Counted from the first letter of the stretch, positions 10,431 to 20,957 are shown. The stretch: DNA of 64,000 nucleotides from Alligator mississippiensis (GCF_030867095.1 NC_081837.1:17750501-17814500); one strand, 5' to 3'. Program-made: numbers and translations. The notes: generated by a model not told the origin, from the letters alone.

Positions 10431-12213
10431 CAGATTCATAGATTGTAGCCTGGAAGAGATCTTGGAAGATCATTGAGTCTAGGCCCCCCTGCACCAATCA
10501 GAAAAGACAACTGGGGTCAAGTAATCCCAGTAAGGTGACTGTCCAGTCTCCTCTTGGAGATTTCTAGGGTAGGCAATTGCACCACCTCTGGAGGGAGCCT
10601 ATTCCACTGTCTGGATACCCTAGCTGTGAAGAAGTTTTTCCTAATGTTGAGCCTCAAATGGTCTTCCAGGAGTTTGTGACCATTACTCATGGTTTTCCCC
10701 AAGGATGCCCTGGTGGACAGTTGTTCACCGATCCCTTGATGTACACCCCGATCTAGTGGTAAGTTGCTACCAAGTCCCCTCTCAGCCTTCTCTTCTTCAG
10801 GCTGAAGAATCCTAGGTTCTTCAGCTTTACTTTGTATGACTAGATGTGTAAGTCTCTGATCATACAGGTGGGCCTCCTCTGGACTCTCGTGAGCTTTTCC
10901 ACTGCTGGCACCCCACATCCCTTGTTGAAGTGCGGCACCCAGAACTGGATGCTGTACTCCATCCGTGGTCTCACCAATGCCGAGTGCAGCAGAAGAATCA
11001 CTTCCCTGGTTATGTTGGAGATGCATCGATTGATGCATGCCACAGTATTATTTTCCCTGCTGGCTACAGTGTCACACTGCCAGCTCATGTTCATACTGTG
11101 GTCGATTATTACTCCCAGGTCTCTTCCATTCATAGTGCTGGTCAGATTACCAGGAAGGTGCTGTTAAGCCTGTAGCTGTACAGGGAACTGTTGGTCCCCA
11201 GATGGAGTACTTTATGTTTCTCGATGTCGATGTTAAACCTCATCTGGTTCCAATCCACCCAACTTGCCAGCCTGTCTAGGTCTGCCTGTATCAGCAGCCA
11301 ATCTTTAAGCATGACTGCACTTCCCCCTAGCTTGGTGTTGTCTGTGAAGCTGGCCAGTGAGCTTTTCACCCCCATATCCAAATCATTGATGAAGATGTTA
11401 AAAAGCACTGAACCAAGCATCGACCCCTGAGGGACACCACTGGCCACTTCTTGCCAAGATGACAGATCCATTCAGTAGAGCTCTCTGGGTCCTACCCCAT
11501 AGCCAGTTTCCTACCCCCCTAACTGTCTCACAGTTAAGCCCACAATCTTTCAATTTTCTCATGAGAACATCGGGGGAATACCAGAACAAATGGGTTTTTT
11601 TGGAAGTCAAGGTATACACTGTCAACCTCCTCTCTCTTATCCAGGTGGCAAGTAACCAGCCTCATCTCCTTTTATGATCAGGTAAGATGAGACCTGTCCA
11701 TGATGAAGCCATGCTGGCTGTCATTCAGGCTTGCAAAAGGTAGGATTCTATCGCATATAGATGCTTTGATTAATTTTTCCAGGATTTTCCCTGGGATAGA
11801 ATTTAAGTTAATTGACCTATAGGCACCTGGGTCCTCCCTCTTACCCTCCCTTGAAAATGGGCATAAAACTGGCCTTTCAAGTCCTTAGGGACTTCTCTGG
11901 AGTGTCACAAGTTTTGGAAAAAAATCACCAGGGGGCCACAATGACTTCAACCAGCTTCTTCAGCACCCTTGGATGAAGTTCATCCAGGCCTGGTAACTTA
12001 TATACGTCTCTCTCTCTCTCTCTTTTTTTTTTTTTCCACACCAGTTGTACAGCAACAGTAGGAAGGAGGTCATTCCTACCTTGCTGCTTCTGTACTCTAT
12101 CTGGCATGTTTTTCCCTTTTGCCTTGTGAAAGACGAAAGAAAAGTAGTCATTCAGGAGCTCAGTTTTCTTTTGAGCACTGGTAACTAGCTGCCCCGAGTT
12201 GTTGAGCAGTGTC
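10431..12213 (-). mobile_element. CR1 LINE, about 1.8 kb, inverted
   Basis: On the - strand this reads from the segment between endonuclease and RT (LVTSAQKKTELLNDYFSFVF, near 12150) through RT (ASGVPQGSMLGSVLFNIFIN, near 11400-11460, and a FTDNTKLGG box where FADDTKL is expected) to the C-terminus (LHSALVRPRMEYSIQFWVP) and tail at 10431. A run of CT and T at 12005-12035 interrupts it. It has many frame changes and is inactive. Confidence 0.92.
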
Positions 12214-12495
12214 ATAGAATCATAGAAGTTGGGTCGGAAGGGACCTTGTAGATCTGCAAGTCCGACCCCCTGCCTGGGCAGGAGGGAAACTGGGCTCAAG
12301 TGACCCCAGCCAGGTTGACATTGAGCCGCTTCTTAAAGACCCCCAGGGTAGGAGCCAGCACCACTTCCCTTGGAAGTTGGTTCCAGATCCTAGCCGCCCT
12401 GACTGTGAAGTAGTTCCTATGGATGTCTAATCTAAACCTACTCTCCAACAACTTGTGGCCGTTATTCCTTGTTATTCCGGGGGGCGCTAGCAGGC
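12214..12495 (-). mobile_element. CR1 LINE 3' end, inverted
   Basis: TCATAGAATCATAGAAG followed by GGGTCGGAAGGGACCTTG is the typical reversed CR1 3' tail. Upstream the - strand reads GITRNNGHKLLESRFRLDI and AARIWNQLPREVVLAPTLGV. It abuts the copy at 10431-12213 directly, so it is probably inserted into that copy's 5' part. Confidence 0.9.
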
Positions 12496-12684
12496 AAGGC
12501 AGAGCCCACAGCCCCAGCCCACAGCCTGGCCCAAGCCATGAAGCCCAGGACCAGTCCTTCCCTCTGTCTGTCCTGACCACAGTGTCTCCCTCTGTGCCAG
12601 AGACTCAAAGCCCTGTGCAGAGAGAGCAGGGCCCCATGCTGAGCACTCCCAAACTGGAGCTGCTTATAGCCCCTTGGGAGCAAC

Positions 12685-12692
12685 ATGCAAAC
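12685..12692 (+). promoter_or_regulatory. Octamer-like ATGCAAAC
   Basis: One change from the octamer. It lies 243 bases before the V exon at 12928, as a relic V promoter should. No leader ATG was found between the two. Confidence 0.4.
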
Positions 12693-12927
12693 CCCTATAA
12701 GGAAGCTGCTGGGTAAATACAGCCCCTGGGTCCCAGAGCCTCAGTCCCTACCCTGCCCCCTCCTGTCTGTTGAGAGTCTGCCTCATTATATGGCAACAGC
12801 AATTAACTCCTTATTCCTACTCTTGTTTTCCTTTCCCACATAGGTTTTGGGGAAGATTCAAAGGAATCCAGGGCTCTGGAGCTTCCTCCCTGGACCTTAT
12901 TTTCCCCCTGGTTTATCTTTCCTTTAG

Positions 12928-13251
12928 GTGTCCTCTTTGCTTTGCAGCTGGTTAAATATGGCCAAGGGGTGGTGAAGCTTGATGAGACCCTCACCCTGAC
13001 CTGCACTGTCACAAGTTACTCCATCAGCAGTGGTTACCAGTGGAGCTGGATCCAGCAGCCTCCTTGGAAAAGGCTGGAGTGGAGGGGGTATATTGACAAC
13101 AGTGGCAGCACCAGCTACAACTTGACCCTCCAGAACTGCATCCAGTTCCCCTTACCAGAGGCCATACCCAGGGACACCTCCAAGAACCAGTTCTCCCTGC
13201 AGCTGTGCTCCCCGACAGCTGCAGACACCACCATGGATTACTGTGCCAAGG
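12928..13251 (+). pseudogene. IGHV pseudogene, clan II (IGHV4-like), open V exon with an 18-bp insertion
   Basis: V exon after TTTCCTTTAG (ending 12927). The frame is fully open: [17 protein letters not shown], Cys in LTCTVTSY, Trp in [17 protein letters not shown], and FR3 ending [11 protein letters not shown]3 carries six extra codons near 13137-13170 ([11 protein letters not shown] where RVTIS is expected), which would disrupt the D strand region. No leader exon is found behind the octamer-like site. The expected heptamer is CACAAGA, and the A-rich nonamer is too close to it. The reading frame alone would pass as functional, but the missing leader and decayed recombination signal make it a pseudogene. 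Confidence 0.85.
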
Positions 13252-13289
13252 ACACAAGAGCAGAGCAGGGGCTGTACTAAAACAGGAAG

Positions 13290-15539
13290 CCTGTTCTTCT
13301 TAATGTAGCAGAATTACAACTCAGACAGGGAAATTTCCACCGGGAAACCACATGTACGTAAAAGGGAAACTCGAGCAGGATCAGCCTTGGCCATCTGAGT
13401 ACTTATTATATTTGGACCTATAAGTTCCCAGAGAGCAAGATTCTGGGGTTTTCACCAGGCATTTGACCTCATAAAACAGAACATCCATCACAGAGTTTTC
13501 GGTCCTTGCCCCCATGAATGGCTATGGCAAAGGGGCTCCTCACTCCCTGGGGCACTAGGGATGCCCAGCTCTGCCTGCCCAAGGGGCCATCAGCACCATA
13601 TTGCACCAGCTCCTGAATTCCCATGAAACTTCTGTCCTGTCTTTTTATTCAGCAAAAAACATTCCTAAAGGCTTGAGAGGAAGCACCCAGGCTCTCCTCT
13701 CCCATGCCAGTTTTTCTTAGATTATTTAGGCTCTCATAGAAATCCTGCTCATGGACACCAAAGCAAAGAGGGCCTTGCTCATCCACCTCAGCAATCACCT
13801 GGCGCCTTCTTTCCTGTTTCTATATTGCATTGGACATTTCAAACAGCCAGCAGGAATGCATGGCACAGTCACAAAGGTTACATAAATCCTGATACACACA
13901 CCAGCTCCCAGCTCACTTGGAGCTCCTTATCCTGAAGGGTCAAGCAGTAAAGGGAAGTCACCCCACCACTGTCACCGCCACCACTCTGGGCTGGACTCAG
14001 GAGATCAGTTGACAGCAACAGCAGTGGCGGGTGGGCGGGCAGGTGGGTTCTTCCCTGCTTGCTCCTCCAGGACAGCACCAGTAGCTAAAGGTTTGTCTGT
14101 GAGGGGAAGTGGATAATCTAGTCACTGGTGCCACTTTCACTCTTCAAAATAGAAGCAAAGAAAGAGATCAGGAGCCAGAGTTGGCATCATAAAGAACCCT
14201 TCACGTGTCCCAATACCAAGCCAAGGTGGTGGGTGGGAGGAGGGAGCAGCTGGGACTTTGGATAACAGAGAATAATGTGGAAAGCCCACACAGTGCTAAA
14301 GCACCAAAATTTGGTGTCCGGGGCAAAGCCCACAGTGGCAGTCCGCCCTTGCCCCATGCACAGATCCAGAGCAAGGTGATGGGGGGCGGGGGGAGCAGGG
14401 GCATATGCACCCCCATGCTTGCCAGGAGTGCACACAGCAGTGGCAGCCCCCCTTCTCCCATCCCTGTGCCCCCTCCCCCCAAGTGATCAGCTCATGGCTC
14501 CATCCCACATCCCAACCCAGCTGGGCAGGACCTGTTGGTGCCCCGCTTGCTTTGGCACTTGGGGCAGTCACCCTGCTCGCCCCCCCCGCCTCTTGCTATG
14601 GCACTGAGACCAGACACCCTCACACAGCCCTGGCCCCTTCCTACACTATGCTGCCCCAGTGCCGTCTCCCAAACAACAAAAAACCCACTTCACTCCCTAA
14701 CTAACTGGCAGAGTCACTTCTAAAAGCCCTGTGTCAGCTCTGGGACTCTCCCTAGCCTGGGGGTCCCTACCCCATTGTGCCCTCAACCCCTAGGACCACT
14801 GATTCCCCCCAAGAGACAGTCAAACTCCAGGCCCTCCTAAAATCCCCACCAGAGACCACCTCCCACCTACTACTGCTCCCTTCCCTGCTAGGCGAGTGCC
14901 TCTCCAGCCCCTCTGGCCTCTTATAGGAGCAGCTGTTTTAAATGAAGCTGACCCCAGCTTGGGGAGATCATTACATTCCTCATTGACCCTTCCTGGGCTG
15001 CTGCCTCTGGCCTGCCCCTTCCTTATTCAGCATGGCCTGGAGGTGTTGCTCTAACCAGAAGGACAAAGAGGCATGTAACATCTGAACCATTTCCAAGTGC
15101 AAGGGTCAAGCCATTTATAAAGGAAGCATTCCAGCTGCTGGACACTCACATGGCCTCATCTGCCTTCAGCTGGAGCCCTTCACACTGCCAAGGGCTGCAG
15201 GCAGGGGTGGATTCTCCAGCCCAGGGTACAGGGAGCTGTGAGGACTAGGGAATCCATAGCCTAGAGAAGGTGGGGGCAGGACAGACTCTAGTGGGGCTCT
15301 GCAATCCCTGGCACACAGCTTCCACCTCATTCCCCACATAGCATCACTTGCAAGCAGATGTTATTTAAAACCCCTTTCTCACCACTGATGCAGTTAGTTC
15401 ATAAGGTTCAACTTTACCCTGCCTTGTTCTAACCTGTCTCTGGCAGAACAAATGGGGGGGGGGGGGGGTCTGCTAGAGCAGAGGAGATCCAAAAAAAAAA
15501 AAAATTGCACACAAACACACACCTATACTTTATCATTTT
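13290..15539. other. Long spacer without gene
   Basis: No gene is recognised in about 2.2 kb. The stretch 14200-14750 is C-rich with G/C runs and gives long chance frames on both strands. A poly-G run (15454-15468) and an A run (15491-15504) are simple repeats. Confidence 0.45.
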
Positions 15540-15771
15540 CATGAAGTTCAATGAAGGGATGGGGATAACATGTAAAGGGTTCAGAGGAGGGCCACTCGTA
15601 TGGTTGAAGGCCTGCAGGTAAGATCCTATGAAGACAGATTGAGGGACCTGAATCTCTTCAGCCTCCACAAGAGAAGGCTGAGAGGTGATCTTGTGGCTGT
15701 CTACAAACTCACCAGTGGGGTCAGCAGGTAGTTGGGGACACTGTTTACCAGGGCACCCCTCGGGGTTACTA
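15540..15771 (+). mobile_element. CR1 LINE, part 1, split by a solo LTR
   Basis: Reads [39 protein letters not shown], then TRAPLGVTRN in CR1 ORF2 C-terminus order. The last codons before the LTR join directly to those after it (NNSHKLKESRFRSDIRKK). Confidence 0.88.
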
Positions 15772-15776
15772 GAAAT
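15772..15776 (+). repeat. Target-site duplication GAAAT (left)
   Basis: GAAAT directly precedes the TG of the LTR and is repeated at 16661-16665 after its CA end. The CR1 copy reads through correctly with a single GAAAT. Confidence 0.85.
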
Positions 15777-16660
15777 TGTCACAACCCAAAGTTGTGAGTT
15801 TGTTTGTGTGTGCTTCGGCATTGCTAAATTATGTTCCCGCTAAATTGCAGCTTCCTTGCACGGTGGAGTTCTCTGCTGCAGAAGAGAACTCCGGTGCAAT
15901 GGGGAATTTCCTGCCAATTTGTAGCTTTCTTTGCATGGTGCATTTCTTTTGCATCTCAGAAATGCACGGTGCAAAGGAGTTCCCGCCATTTGTATGAAGA
16001 TTCGTGCCACATTATTGGCCGATCCTAATATATGCACACGTAACGGCTAGCGATTGCCTTGTTAGCCATATAAAGAGCTTGAGTGGTTTCCGCCCAAGTT
16101 GGAGGACTCCACGAACACCAGGAGAGAAATCACTTGGAGAGAAATCACTTAGAGCGTGAAGATCTCTAAGCGCTGCGGATCCTCACGGACCCAACGCATT
16201 TCTTAACAGGCAACAGAGGTCTAAACAGCCTCTGGCCTCTCCCCGTCGCCGAGCGCAATCCTAGACGTATCCCTTTCCTATATACTCAATTTTCGAACCC
16301 ATGGAGATTTAACAACTCCGGGGCCTGAGAACCGAACAGAGCCCACGGAGCTTCGACAACTCTGTGGGAAAGAAATTGCCGAACCTGCGGAGCCTTAACA
16401 ACTCTGGGGCCAAAGAACCGAATTTGTCGTAGTCCTCCAACGAGGATTTAAGCAGAGCTGCACCTGGAAACTGTCCAGCCTACACCGCGACCATCTTGGG
16501 TGTAAGTAAATAATCTTTTAATCAACCATTACGCCTCTGTGACTAATTCTAGCCCGTGCGTGCCTTGCCGCCGCACGGTCTCCTCCGACCCCGCGTGCCC
16601 GGGCTGCTGGCCACAGCCTGCGTGCGCAAAGACGGGCCCGGCTCGCCCCCGGCCCGCACA
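15777..16660 (+). mobile_element. Solo LTR of an endogenous retrovirus (884 bp)
   Basis: Begins TGTCACAACCC and ends CCGCACA (TG...CA), flanked by 5-bp duplications inside a CR1 copy, so both ends are certain. It is similar over its whole length to 23632-24522. It holds an inverted CCAAT (ATTGG, 16014-16018) and a TATA-like CATATAAAG (16068-16076), giving U3 to the left and R/U5 to the right. U3 carries two long hairpins (15856-15899 and 15929-15976). The part after the TATA box holds three copies of a roughly 30-base unit with a CGGAG...CTCCG-like stem. The 3' end is CpG-rich. A solo LTR arises by recombination between the two LTRs of a provirus. The retroviral class is not established. Confidence 0.9.
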
Positions 16661-16665
16661 GAAAT
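16661..16665 (+). repeat. Target-site duplication GAAAT (right)
   Basis: Partner of 15772-15776. Confidence 0.85.
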
Positions 16666-16925
16666 AACAGCCACAAACTGAAGGAGAGTAGATTTAGATC
16701 AGACATCAGGAAGAAATTCTTTACGGTGAGGATTGCTAAAATATGGAATGGACTTCCTAGGGAGGTGCTGCTTTCCCCTACCTTGGAAGTGTTCAAGAGG
16801 AGATTAGACAAACACCTGGCTGTGGTCACTTGATCCCAGTGCTCTTTCTTGCCCAGAACTGGGGGGTCAGATTCAATGATCTAAAAGGTCCCTATGACCC
16901 TAGAAAACAATCAAATCTATGAAAT
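16666..16925 (+). mobile_element. CR1 LINE, part 2, 3' end
   Basis: Continues the copy at 15540 with SHKLKESRFRSDIRKKFF, then FTVRIAKIWNGLPREVLLS, then EVFKRRLDKHLAVVT and the tail 'tcaatgatctaaaaggtccctatgac'. The frame is open in this part, so the copy is younger than most others here. Confidence 0.88.
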
Positions 16926-16929
16926 GAAG

Positions 16930-17997
16930 GAAGATTTAGCCTTCACAGGGCAGTTCCAAGTACCTGCTGCATTTGCACCTGAGAACAAGGGGAGAGAGGA
17001 TATGGCTGGTGTCCCATGTGAGGCACGGACTGAAATCTACTGGCAACCCTTGGCTGCAATATCACCAGCTGCACCATCAGCCTCATTCCTCTGATGCAGG
17101 GGGTGGCAGCTCCACATACCAGAAGCCCAGAGCCCAGCATCAGGATAAGCCTCTACGTGGATACAGGTCTGCTTGACATTCACCCTGGGGGCATCTGCTA
17201 ACACCAGACCCTTCTGCTGCACCAGGCCGGGGGCATCTTCAGGGCAGAGATTGCCCCACACCCACACACCCCACCCTTGTACCCAGGCAGAGATGGGGGA
17301 AGAGCCCACAGCCATCTGCACATAGAACTGCAGAAGCAACAGAGTCCAGTGTTTCCTCTGCTCCATCCACCTCCCAGGGCTCTTACCAACTGTGCTTTCA
17401 ATCCCCTAGCAGCTAAAATACCAGCTAAATTTGACTTGCCATGGGCCAGAACATCCAGGGCTGGAGCAGAACCCAGGAGTCCTGGCCCAGCCTCAACTGC
17501 ACCCACTACTGTGTCTGTCTGGGAGAGTGCAGCAGTCCAGGAGGAACTTAATCCAACCAGCCACTCCTCTGGCTTCACACTGGGGATCCCCTGCCCTGGA
17601 CACCAGCCCCAGGGGAGTCCAAGTCATATCCCACCCCCCTCCCCTGAACAGCAGCTCATGCAGGACCACAGATACTCCCAGTCCCACCCACCCCATAACG
17701 GTCTGACCTGTGGCTAGGGATACTGGGATTATGACACAGTCCAACTCTCAGTGCTGTCCCAAGAAGAAAAAGATCTGGAATTTTAAACCCACAGCAAAGT
17801 CTTATGAGTTGTCTTCAAGATTTCTGATGAACCGTGGGAAATCCATCTCTCCTCATACACATCCCACTCTCTCTCCCTCTCTCTCGCCCCCTCTATCCTC
17901 TCCTTTCCACCCATCCACCAGATAACCCTGCTACCTGGGAATGCAAACACTTGGGCTATTAATGGCTCGGTGTTGTTCCCCTGCAAGGTTAAGTTCC
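16930..17997. other. Spacer without gene
   Basis: There is no recognised leader or gene before the V pseudogene at 17998. A CT-rich run lies at 17870-17915. An octamer-like ATGCAAAC at 17941 is only 57 bases before the V exon, too close to act with a leader. Confidence 0.4.
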
Positions 17998-18286
17998 CAA
18001 GTCCAGCTGACTCAGTCTGGCACAGAAGTCAGGAGAACTAGGGAAAACATGACCAAATCATTCGTCATATCTGGGCTGGAGTTTCCTTGCTATATCATTG
18101 ACTGATCCATCTATCCCCTGTGCCGGAAAGAATAGGAGACTTCAGTCCACATTCTAGACGGACTGACATAGTCAAGGACTTTCAGGGCTGACTCTCTATC
18201 ATCTGGGACAGCTCCAAGACCACCATCTACCTGCATCTGAGCACCCTGAGAACTGAGGATGCGGCAACACACTACTGTGCAAGATG
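17998..18286 (+). pseudogene. IGHV pseudogene, clan I-like, with well-kept recombination signal
   Basis: FR1 reads QVQLTQSGTEVRRTRENMTK, after which the frame decays. The first Cys is lost, a TGA follows CDR1 (near 18101) and TAG/TGA codons occur in CDR2. FR3 is readable again near the end (SSKTTIYLHLSTLRTEDAA, then THYCAR) with the second Cys present. No leader exon was found. Confidence 0.85.
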
Positions 18287-18325
18287 CACACTGAAGCAAA
18301 ACCCACTTACAGCAAGTAAAAAACC
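18287..18325 (+). promoter_or_regulatory. V recombination signal, 23-bp spacer (dead V gene)
   Basis: Heptamer CACACTG 18287-18293, spacer 23, nonamer TAAAAAACC 18317-18325. It is good enough to be cut although the V exon is dead. Confidence 0.75.
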
Positions 18326-18329
18326 TCCC

Positions 18330-19854
18330 TGTAAAACCAAAACCCAATTCTCCTAGTCACTGCCAGCATCCTGGGATGAGCACATACCTCAAAGACAAGT
18401 TTTCTCTGGCCCTCTTTTAAAGTACAATAAGTTAGGAGCCCAATTTCCGGAGCAAGCTAATGGGGCCTAGGTTCCAATTTCCCCTTCTCATTTCATGTCA
18501 GACTGGGGCTAGCATTGCACAGTATGACAGAGGAGCATTTATTTGGTTCAAGTCAAGCTTTGCTATTTCAAAAGTCACAGATCCACAGGGTGGCACCAAA
18601 TGTTCACATTAGTAATGATACAGAGAGACTAGAAGACAGCACTTAGGACATCCCCAGGGGCTCTTCCCATCCTCCACTCCATGAAGGAGAGATGTTGGGA
18701 GGATGTGGGGATCTCTGCTGCCAATGCCTTTTACCATCAATGGCACCGCAGTGTCCAGTTCTTGAGGGGTGGAGAGGCAGGTGGTGGAGGGGGTTGAGAC
18801 CCTCAGTGCCCAACTCACCAGCAGAGTCTGCTCTGGTTCATGAAACAATTATTTAATGACAGACAGCTTGTCCCCCACCATCACCTTGGCCCTCATGGGG
18901 TCTCATGAAGCTGCACCAGTGGATACCCACCCTCGCCTAGGACATGTGGAAAGTGGGCAAGTGCCAAGAGAGGGAACAGAAGTTCAGTATATGGATAGAG
19001 GGACACACACACAATTGTTTTAGTCACAGAGCAAACGATGCAGCCTCCCTCTCTCCAAATACCCACCATGTCCAAGAAAAACCTTCTCCAGTGCCTTTTA
19101 TGAGTACAACATGATCCTTGGTCATTTCACAATCTCTGGTAGACTAAAAAAAACCCTAATTCCCCAAGTTATTCACACACTGTGATACTACAGGTATAGG
19201 GGAACCCAAGGGTGCAGCACTGCCCAGTACACACAGGCACCCCGCAAGAAAGAGACTCAGCAAACCTGCATGGGCAGAGATAACCAGGGAACGAACACAA
19301 AGTGTAACTGCGTAAGTGAGGAAAGTGAGGATTTTTTCCCTTATTTCCCTGCTTTACCAAGTCAAAGTTAAATGCTTATCACCATGACAACTGGTGTCCC
19401 AGTACATTGCTTTACTGTCTACATTTAAGGGTCACACCCCGAGATCCGCTTTCCCCACAAAAACAGTTGTATTGCAAATTTCTGCTCTGGGGGTATCACT
19501 CCCTCTGCTCCAGAAACAGTCACCTTCTGAATAAATCAACCACCCTCTTCCCCTTCCCCCCAAATCCTGGGGCTCAGTCTATTGGTTGTAACATAAAACA
19601 GAAGGGACCCATCTTTCACTGACCATCCTGAGACACCGCCAGAGAGGGTTTGTTCCCTGGGAGGGAAAGGAAGATCCAGAGCTTTGACAACTCCTGGCTT
19701 TTAAACACTTTCCATAATGCCTTTAGGTCTTTATCGGCTTCTCCAGGTTCCTAAACCCCTTGGCTTTCAAAGCCGCATTATCAGTAGACAGATGTACATT
19801 GTGTTCAGTGAGGTCAACAGAAAGGACATTTATAAAACAAGCTCATGCAAATCG
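18330..19854. other. Spacer without gene
   Basis: No gene or named repeat is recognised in about 1.5 kb. Confidence 0.45.
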
Positions 19855-19862
19855 TGTGACCC
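19855..19862 (+). promoter_or_regulatory. Octamer ATGCAAAT of V promoter
   Basis: Perfect octamer 126 bases upstream of the leader ATG at 19988. A TTTATAAAA motif lies just upstream (19839-19847). Confidence 0.8.
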
Positions 19863-19987
19863 GATTTCCTGCTTGACACCTGGAAGTGTCCTCATTAAGC
19901 ACCAGCCCTGGATCTGGGTGCTTCAGTGTCTCCTTAGATTTGCCCCCTCCTTTCTCTTGGGGATACCGGGCATTAGTCAGAAGGACC

Positions 19988-20425
19988 ATGACACCAGCAC
20001 TGGCTTTGCTCATCCTGCTGGCAACACCCCTGGGTCAGTGCCTGATGAGATGTGGGGCAGGGGGATGCAAAAGCATGGGCAGAGGGTCCATTAGCTAATG
20101 CTTTATTAATTTCTCCATTAGGTGTCCTGTCCCAGGTCACTTTGAAGGAGTCTAGCCCTGGGGTAGTGAAGCCTGGACAGACCCTCAGCCTGACGTGCAC
20201 TGTGTCCGGATTCTCCCTCACTTGCTATGGTGTGCACTGGGTTCGGCAGGCAGCAGCAGAAGGGCTGCAGTGCATCGGAGGTACCTGGCGTAGTGGAAGC
20301 ACTAACTATAACAGCTCTCTCCAAAGCCGCTTCACCATCAGCAGAGACACCTCCAGCAGCCAAGTTCACCTACGCCTAACTGGACTCCAGCCTGCAGACA
20401 CTGCCCAGTATTATTGTGCCAGATA
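19988..20425 (+). CDS. IGHV: IGHV-type V gene, clan II-like, functional-looking, with two extra cysteines
   Basis: Leader exon 19988-20033 (46 nt, [15 protein letters not shown]) ends at donor GTCAGTG, and the V exon 20122-20425 follows TCTCCATTAG. The split Gly joins to GVLS, then [16 protein letters not shown]. The canonical Cys are Cys22 (SLTCTVSG) and the Cys of AQYYCAR, and Trp36 (HWVRQ) is present. Unusual residues are Cys31 in CDR1 (LTCYGVH) and Cys47 in FR2 (GLQCIGG), where nearly all VH have Trp, plus AAAEG in place of APGKG. Position 47 packs against the light chain, so the change affects the pairing face, and Cys31/Cys47 might form a second disulfide. The frame has no stop, and the promoter octamer and recombination signal are intact. 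The pseudogene at 22745 shares Cys47, so the change is not a sequencing slip. Confidence 0.92.
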
Positions 20426-20464
20426 CACAGTGAATAAAAACTCATGAGAGCCTGCACAAAAAAC
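20426..20464 (+). promoter_or_regulatory. V recombination signal, 23-bp spacer
   Basis: Heptamer CACAGTG 20426-20432, spacer 23, nonamer ACAAAAAAC 20456-20464. This is the best signal in the window. Confidence 0.9.
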
Positions 20465-20780
20465 AGCCAAGAGGAACCACCTGCCTGTGTGAGCAGCAGA
20501 GGCAGCAGCTGCCAGCCCCGTGCTGTGCCTGCTGGGTCAGACACATCAGACTTTTTACATCACTTGAACAAACCAGGAATTAAATCCAGGGAAGGCTCAA
20601 AAGTGACCAGTAGGTCAGAGTCTCTGAGAATTGAACTCAGGTGCCCTGCCCTGGTCTACATCGTGCCCCCTGCTCTGCCTGTCCTTCTTATAGCAATCCA
20701 AGGGACAGACTCCCCAGCGTGGCACCCAGGACTCAGGTTGCCACCAGCCTGCTGTGCTGTTACAGGATTACAGGGGGGAG

Positions 20781-20957
20781 ATGCGAATGTGGAGGTGACT
20801 CCTTGCTTAAACCTGCTCCATGCAGCCTGAGCTGCACAGAGGGGCAGAGCCTGGGTGCTGGGTCTGTGTAGGGACCAGCTCCTCTACACCAAGAACTTCC
20901 CCCCCAGCAGCATGAGGCTCTGGGCCCTGGCCATACTCATGGCCAAAGCCCTGGAAG
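20781..20957 (+). pseudogene. Orphan IGHV leader with octamer-like promoter
   Basis: Octamer variant ATGCGAAT at 20781-20788. The leader exon 20912-20957 (46 nt, MRLWALAILMAKALE) ends with donor GTATAA, exactly like the leader at 1002-1047. No V exon follows. CR1 tails begin about 100 bases later, where the V exon should start, so the V exon was probably lost by deletion or displaced by insertion. Confidence 0.65.

Noticed and set aside
15146..15200. ATG after a TTTATAAAG box, considered as a V leader
   Set aside because: The translated leader is not hydrophobic and no V exon or octamer is present.
17950..17990. ATGGCTCGG... ending CTGCAAGG before the V pseudogene at 17998
   Set aside because: Considered as a leader exon, but it is directly joined to FR1 with no intron and is not hydrophobic.
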